The notes below the pieces were generated by a model. The model did not search any database, was not told the DNA's origin, and worked only from the letters and a program-made list of their open reading frames with translations. From an uncultured Pelagimonas sp. (GTDB lineage Bacteria; Pseudomonadota; Alphaproteobacteria; Rhodobacterales; Rhodobacteraceae): a stretch of DNA of 64,000 bases. The translations under genes and the position numbers were made by a program. Shown here one piece after another: positions 60,962 to 64,000 of the stretch (its first letter is position 1; every line of letters begins with the position of its first letter). Location of the stretch: the NCBI GenBank assembly GCA_947497905.1, contig CANMIH010000001.1:434001-498000 (forward strand), in the 5' to 3' direction.

Positions 60962-62404
60962 ATGACATCATCCCATTCTGTTGCCCCGGTTTTGGTTTGG
61001 ATCCGTCGGGACCTGCGTTTGCAGGATCACGCCGCCTTGGTCGCGGCGGCGCAAACGGGTCAACCGGTGGTTCCCGTGTTTGTCTGTGATCCTGAGGTGG
61101 ACAGTCTCGGGGCAGCAGCACGCTGGCGCTTTGGCAAGGGTATCGAGGCATTCGCCGCGCGTCTCGTAGGCATAGGCAGTGGTTTGGTTCTTCGCCGCGG
61201 GGAGGCCGCTCAAACCCTGTCCGCGCTCGCCTCCGAGACAGGTGCCAGTGCGGTTTACTGGCAACACAGCTACGATCCAAAAAACTCCGAGGTTGAAAAA
61301 GAGGTCAACCAAGTTCTGAAAGATCAGGGGGTTGCGACACGTCGCTTCCCCGGCCAGTTGTTGTTCGATCCCTGGTCCGTGGTGACCAAAACTGGCGGGC
61401 CCTACAAAGTCTTCACGCCGTTTTGGCGGGCTGTGCGTGGTCGTGATGTCGTACTGCCTTTGGCAGCACCGGATCATCTGCGTCGACCTGAGATATGGCC
61501 CAGCTCAGATCCGCTGAGCAGTTGGGGAATGGGAGACCGGATGAACCGCGGTGCCGATGTGCTTGCGCGGTACACGACCGCCGGAGAACTCTCAGCTCTG
61601 GCGCAACTGGACAGCTTTGTTGATGTGCGATTGGCCGACTATGGTCGCGCCCGAGACGTTCTGGCGGAGGACGGCTGTTCAGGGCTCAGTGCCGCACTGA
61701 CCTATGGTGAAATCAGCCCGGCGACCATCTGGCATCGGGTGAGCCGGGCGATGCATAGGGGTAACCCAGGCGCAGAGGGCTATCTACGTCAGTTGGTCTG
61801 GCGCGATTTCGCTTGGCATCTCTATTATCATGATCCGAAGCTACCTGAACGTGAGTGGAAGCGGGATTGGACGCGGTTCAACTGGAATTCCGAACTCACC
61901 CCCGAAGTTGCGGCCTGGCAAGAAGGGCGAACAGGAATTCCCCTCGTGGATGCCGGGATGCGAGAGCTCTACACGACGGGGCATATGCACAATCGCGTCC
62001 GCATGGTGGCGGCCTCATTTCTGACCAAACATCTGCGCGCGGACTGGCGCATTGGACTGAGCTGGTTTCAAGAGTGTCTGGTGGATTGGGACCCGGCCTC
62101 CAACGCGATGGGCTGGCAATGGGTGGCCGGATGTGGCCCGGATGCTGCGCCGTATTTCAGGGTGTTCAATCCCGAAGCGCAGGCCGAGAAATTTGACCCG
62201 GACGGCAGCTATCGCCGCCGCTGGATTGCTGAAGGGCAACTTGCACCTGAGCAGACCGCTTTGGATTTTTTCGATGCAGTGCCCAGACGGTGGAGCTTGT
62301 CGCCGAACAGGCTGTATCCGCCGCCCGTTGTGGATCTAGCCAAGGGGCGTCAGGCCGCTTTAGCCGCATATGAAGCTTGGAAAGCCACATCAGCAAACGC
62401 TTGA
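60962..62404 (+). CDS. phrB: Deoxyribodipyrimidine (CPD) photolyase, class I
   Basis: 480 residues. The N-terminal antenna domain starts LVWIRRDLRLQDHAAL; the FAD domain has LVWRDFAWHLYYHDPK, WQEGRTGIPLVDAGMREL, MHNRVRMVAASFLTKHL and GWQWVAGCGPDAAPYFRVFN. It repairs UV cyclobutane pyrimidine dimers with blue light. Length is normal; single gene. Confidence 0.95.
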   Translation: MTSSHSVAPVLVWIRRDLRLQDHAALVAAAQTGQPVVPVFVCDPEVDSLGAAARWRFGKGIEAFAARLVGIGSGLVLRRGEAAQTLSALASETGASAVYWQHSYDPKNSEVEKEVNQVLKDQGVATRRFPGQLLFDPWSVVTKTGGPYKVFTPFWRAVRGRDVVLPLAAPDHLRRPEIWPSSDPLSSWGMGDRMNRGADVLARYTTAGELSALAQLDSFVDVRLADYGRARDVLAEDGCSGLSAALTYGEISPATIWHRVSRAMHRGNPGAEGYLRQLVWRDFAWHLYYHDPKLPEREWKRDWTRFNWNSELTPEVAAWQEGRTGIPLVDAGMRELYTTGHMHNRVRMVAASFLTKHLRADWRIGLSWFQECLVDWDPASNAMGWQWVAGCGPDAAPYFRVFNPEAQAEKFDPDGSYRRRWIAEGQLAPEQTALDFFDAVPRRWSLSPNRLYPPPVVDLAKGRQAALAAYEAWKATSANA

Positions 62405-62495
62405 TTGCATGCATCCGACATGTCGGCGGCTTGCCTCGGATTGCGATCCCGGATTAGGCTGAGGCAAGAGTATAATAGCGAGCAGACGTTTACCT

Positions 62496-62936
62496 ATGCC
62501 AACAGCCGCAAAACTAGTTGCCGCCGTGTTATTGGCCCTTCTGGGGGCTGCAACATCGGAAGTGATCAAAGATGTCACCACGGAAGAGATCAACTTTGGC
62601 TATTTCACGCTTGTGAACCTCGTCTTAGGGGTGGCCTGTGGGTGGATCATTGTTGGGCCGCGCGCGGGGTATGGCTGGTCTTCGGCAATCAACAATGGGG
62701 TCACCGGCACCGTAGCCTTGGTGTTCTGGGGGCTGTTTGTTCAGGGCGTGAACGAGATGGTCCGCCTGTCCTTCAAAAGCCGCTATGACAGCATTTTTGA
62801 AGCCACGGGCAGCGTTTTTGAGCTGATGGGCAAATACGGTCTGTTCCTCTTGGATGCAAATGTGATTGTTCTGCTGGTAGCCGGTGCCTTGGTCACCGGA
62901 TTCGCAACAGAAGTCGCCGAACGGCGCTGGGGGTAA
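62496..62936 (+). CDS. trgA: TrgA-family membrane protein
   Basis: 146 residues with four hydrophobic segments (about 4-20, 35-54, 66-85 and 112-132). Length, topology and direct position before a TrgB-type gene match the Rhodobacter sphaeroides tellurite-resistance pair trgAB. Its molecular function is not established. Confidence 0.8.
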   Translation: MPTAAKLVAAVLLALLGAATSEVIKDVTTEEINFGYFTLVNLVLGVACGWIIVGPRAGYGWSSAINNGVTGTVALVFWGLFVQGVNEMVRLSFKSRYDSIFEATGSVFELMGKYGLFLLDANVIVLLVAGALVTGFATEVAERRWG

Positions 62937-62938
62937 CT

Positions 62939-64000
62939 CTGTCCGATTTGTTTTTTTATGGCACGCTGCGGCATATGCCGTTGCTGCGTCTCGTGTTGGG
63001 CCGGTCCGATGCGGATCTGGTTCAGGCGACATTGTCTGATCACGCGGTCTATTGGGCCAAAGATCAGGCGTTTCCCATGATTGTTGCTGAAACTGGCAGC
63101 ACCGCCAAAGGCGTTCTGGCGCGCGGATTGTCTGAAGAGGATGTCGCGCGGTTGAATTATTATGAAGGTGGCTTTGCCTATGATCTTGCGATCATGGAGG
63201 TCGCCACCGACATGGGGTCTGAAAAGGCCGAGGTGTTTTTCCCTCAGGCCGGGATTTGGGAAAAAGGCGAGCCATGGTCACTGGCGGATTGGCAGATCCG
63301 CTGGGGGGGCATCACCATGGGGGCGGCTGAGGATGTGATGGCGCGCTATGGTCATCAGTCTGCGGCTGAGATCCAGCGCCTGTTTCCCTATCTGCGGGCA
63401 CGGGCCTGGGCTGGGGAACTTGCAGCAGACACCGCCCCGCAAACTCTGCGCCGAACGCCAGAGGCCGGTGATTTTGCCATTGTGAAAGACAGGCCCGGAT
63501 TTGATGGATTCTTCCGCATGCGGGCTTTTGATCTGCAATACAAACGGTTTGATGGGTCTCTTAGCGGCGATGTTCCACGCGAATGCCTTTGGGCCTTTGA
63601 TGCGGCGCTTGTGTTGCCATACGACCCCAATACCGATCAGGTGTTGCTGGTTGAACAGTTGCGCTTTGGTCCGGTGGTGCGCGGGGACAAGGCACCTTGG
63701 GTGCTTGAACCCATTGCTGGTCTGGTCGATGCCGGAGAAGATCCCGCAGACACCGCGCGGCGTGAAGCGATGGAAGAGGCAGGGATTGCCCTGACCGATC
63801 TGCGCCCCATGACCAAGGTGTACGGCTCGCCGGGCTATTCGACCGAGTTTTTCCATTGCTACCTCGCGGTTTGTGATCTGTCTGAGGTGCAGGGCGGGCA
63901 GGGCGGTCTTCCTTCTGAAAACGAAGATATCCGCAGCCATGTTGTGAGCTTTGACGCGGCCATGGCACTTGTCGATAGCGGAGAAGTGAACGCAGGTCCG
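62939..64000 (+). CDS. trgB: TrgB-type gamma-glutamylcyclotransferase-NUDIX fusion, 3' partial
   Basis: 354 codons visible; the gene runs past the window end. The N-terminal part is gamma-glutamylcyclotransferase-like (LFFYGTLRHMPLLRLVLGR), followed by a NUDIX domain with VLEPIAGLVDAGEDPADTAR, REAMEEAGI (the Nudix box). The family start (M)SDLFFYGTL falls on a CTG at 62939, two bases after the trgA stop; TTG 62948 is the nearest conventional choice. Likely a nucleotide-sugar or ADP-ribose hydrolase. Confidence 0.8.
   Translation, partial: MSDLFFYGTLRHMPLLRLVLGRSDADLVQATLSDHAVYWAKDQAFPMIVAETGSTAKGVLARGLSEEDVARLNYYEGGFAYDLAIMEVATDMGSEKAEVFFPQAGIWEKGEPWSLADWQIRWGGITMGAAEDVMARYGHQSAAEIQRLFPYLRARAWAGELAADTAPQTLRRTPEAGDFAIVKDRPGFDGFFRMRAFDLQYKRFDGSLSGDVPRECLWAFDAALVLPYDPNTDQVLLVEQLRFGPVVRGDKAPWVLEPIAGLVDAGEDPADTARREAMEEAGIALTDLRPMTKVYGSPGYSTEFFHCYLAVCDLSEVQGGQGGLPSENEDIRSHVVSFDAAMALVDSGEVNAGP

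Noticed and set aside
1-64000. CRISPR arrays or rRNA genes
   Set aside because: No regularly spaced direct repeats of 25-40 bases and no rRNA-like sequence were seen.

Overview
The window looks like the chromosome of a marine Rhodobacterales (Roseobacter-group) alphaproteobacterium. The evidence is the SufD/SufS end of a suf operon, a TrgA/TrgB pair, TRAP transporters, an alphaproteobacterial-type flagellin, and GC-rich codon use in the outer parts. The inner 33 kb is mixed and in places clearly more AT-rich.

Layout. 1-2525 is core: the 3' end of sufD, two YIP1-family membrane genes and sufS. At 2526-2602 lies an intact tRNA-Arg(CCG). A 50-bp copy of its 3' half, with one mismatch, recurs at 35823-35872, so 2558-35872 is read as an integrated genomic island with a 33,265-bp unit. 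Its left 10 kb is a phage-like engine. It contains a tyrosine integrase, a small HTH (excisionase-like) gene, short genes, a CI-like repressor and a Cro-like gene, two sets of matching operators (about 4810-4864 and 6851-6927), and a rightward run of small replication-like genes (7393-10348). No capsid, terminase or tail gene is visible, so the element resembles a phage satellite or an integrative island more than a prophage. A second, truncated integrase sits immediately outside attR and suggests an older tandem insertion.

Cargo (11.1-35.5 kb). DUF1963 and DJ-1/PfpI genes and a scarred recombinase come first. Next is a three-gene secreted operon (two PASTA-repeat proteins and a 929-residue protein). 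A four-gene NRPS-like operon follows (adenylation domain, carrier-hydrolase fusion, hexapeptide acyltransferase, TIR/deoxyribosyltransferase-like protein), facing a small membrane protein. Then come a ParB-like plus PD-(D/E)XK-like pair, a NotI-family restriction-modification system, a flagellin gene with core-like codon use, a DUF995 protein, a LuxR-HTH/hydrolase fusion, and an AraC regulator divergent from an exported hydrolase. The NRPS-like/TIR operon is the best candidate for an undescribed (possibly defence) system.

Right flank (36-64 kb) is core-like metabolism. It holds an exported esterase, a chemoreceptor, a sterol desaturase-family hydroxylase, LysR plus TauE, and hydantoinase/oxoprolinase divergent from a 3-hydroxyacyl-CoA dehydrogenase-type enzyme. 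RpiR is divergent from an N-formylglutamate amidohydrolase-TRAP cluster. After these come Na/Pi symport, a glutamine synthetase-family ligase with aldehyde and iron alcohol dehydrogenases, LysR, an Asp/Asn beta-hydroxylase-like protein with threonine aldolase, a class V aminotransferase, photolyase, TrgA and TrgB (cut by the window end). The ligase-ALDH-ADH-amidohydrolase-TRAP set could form an amine or amino-alcohol catabolic pathway, but the substrate cannot be read from the sequence.
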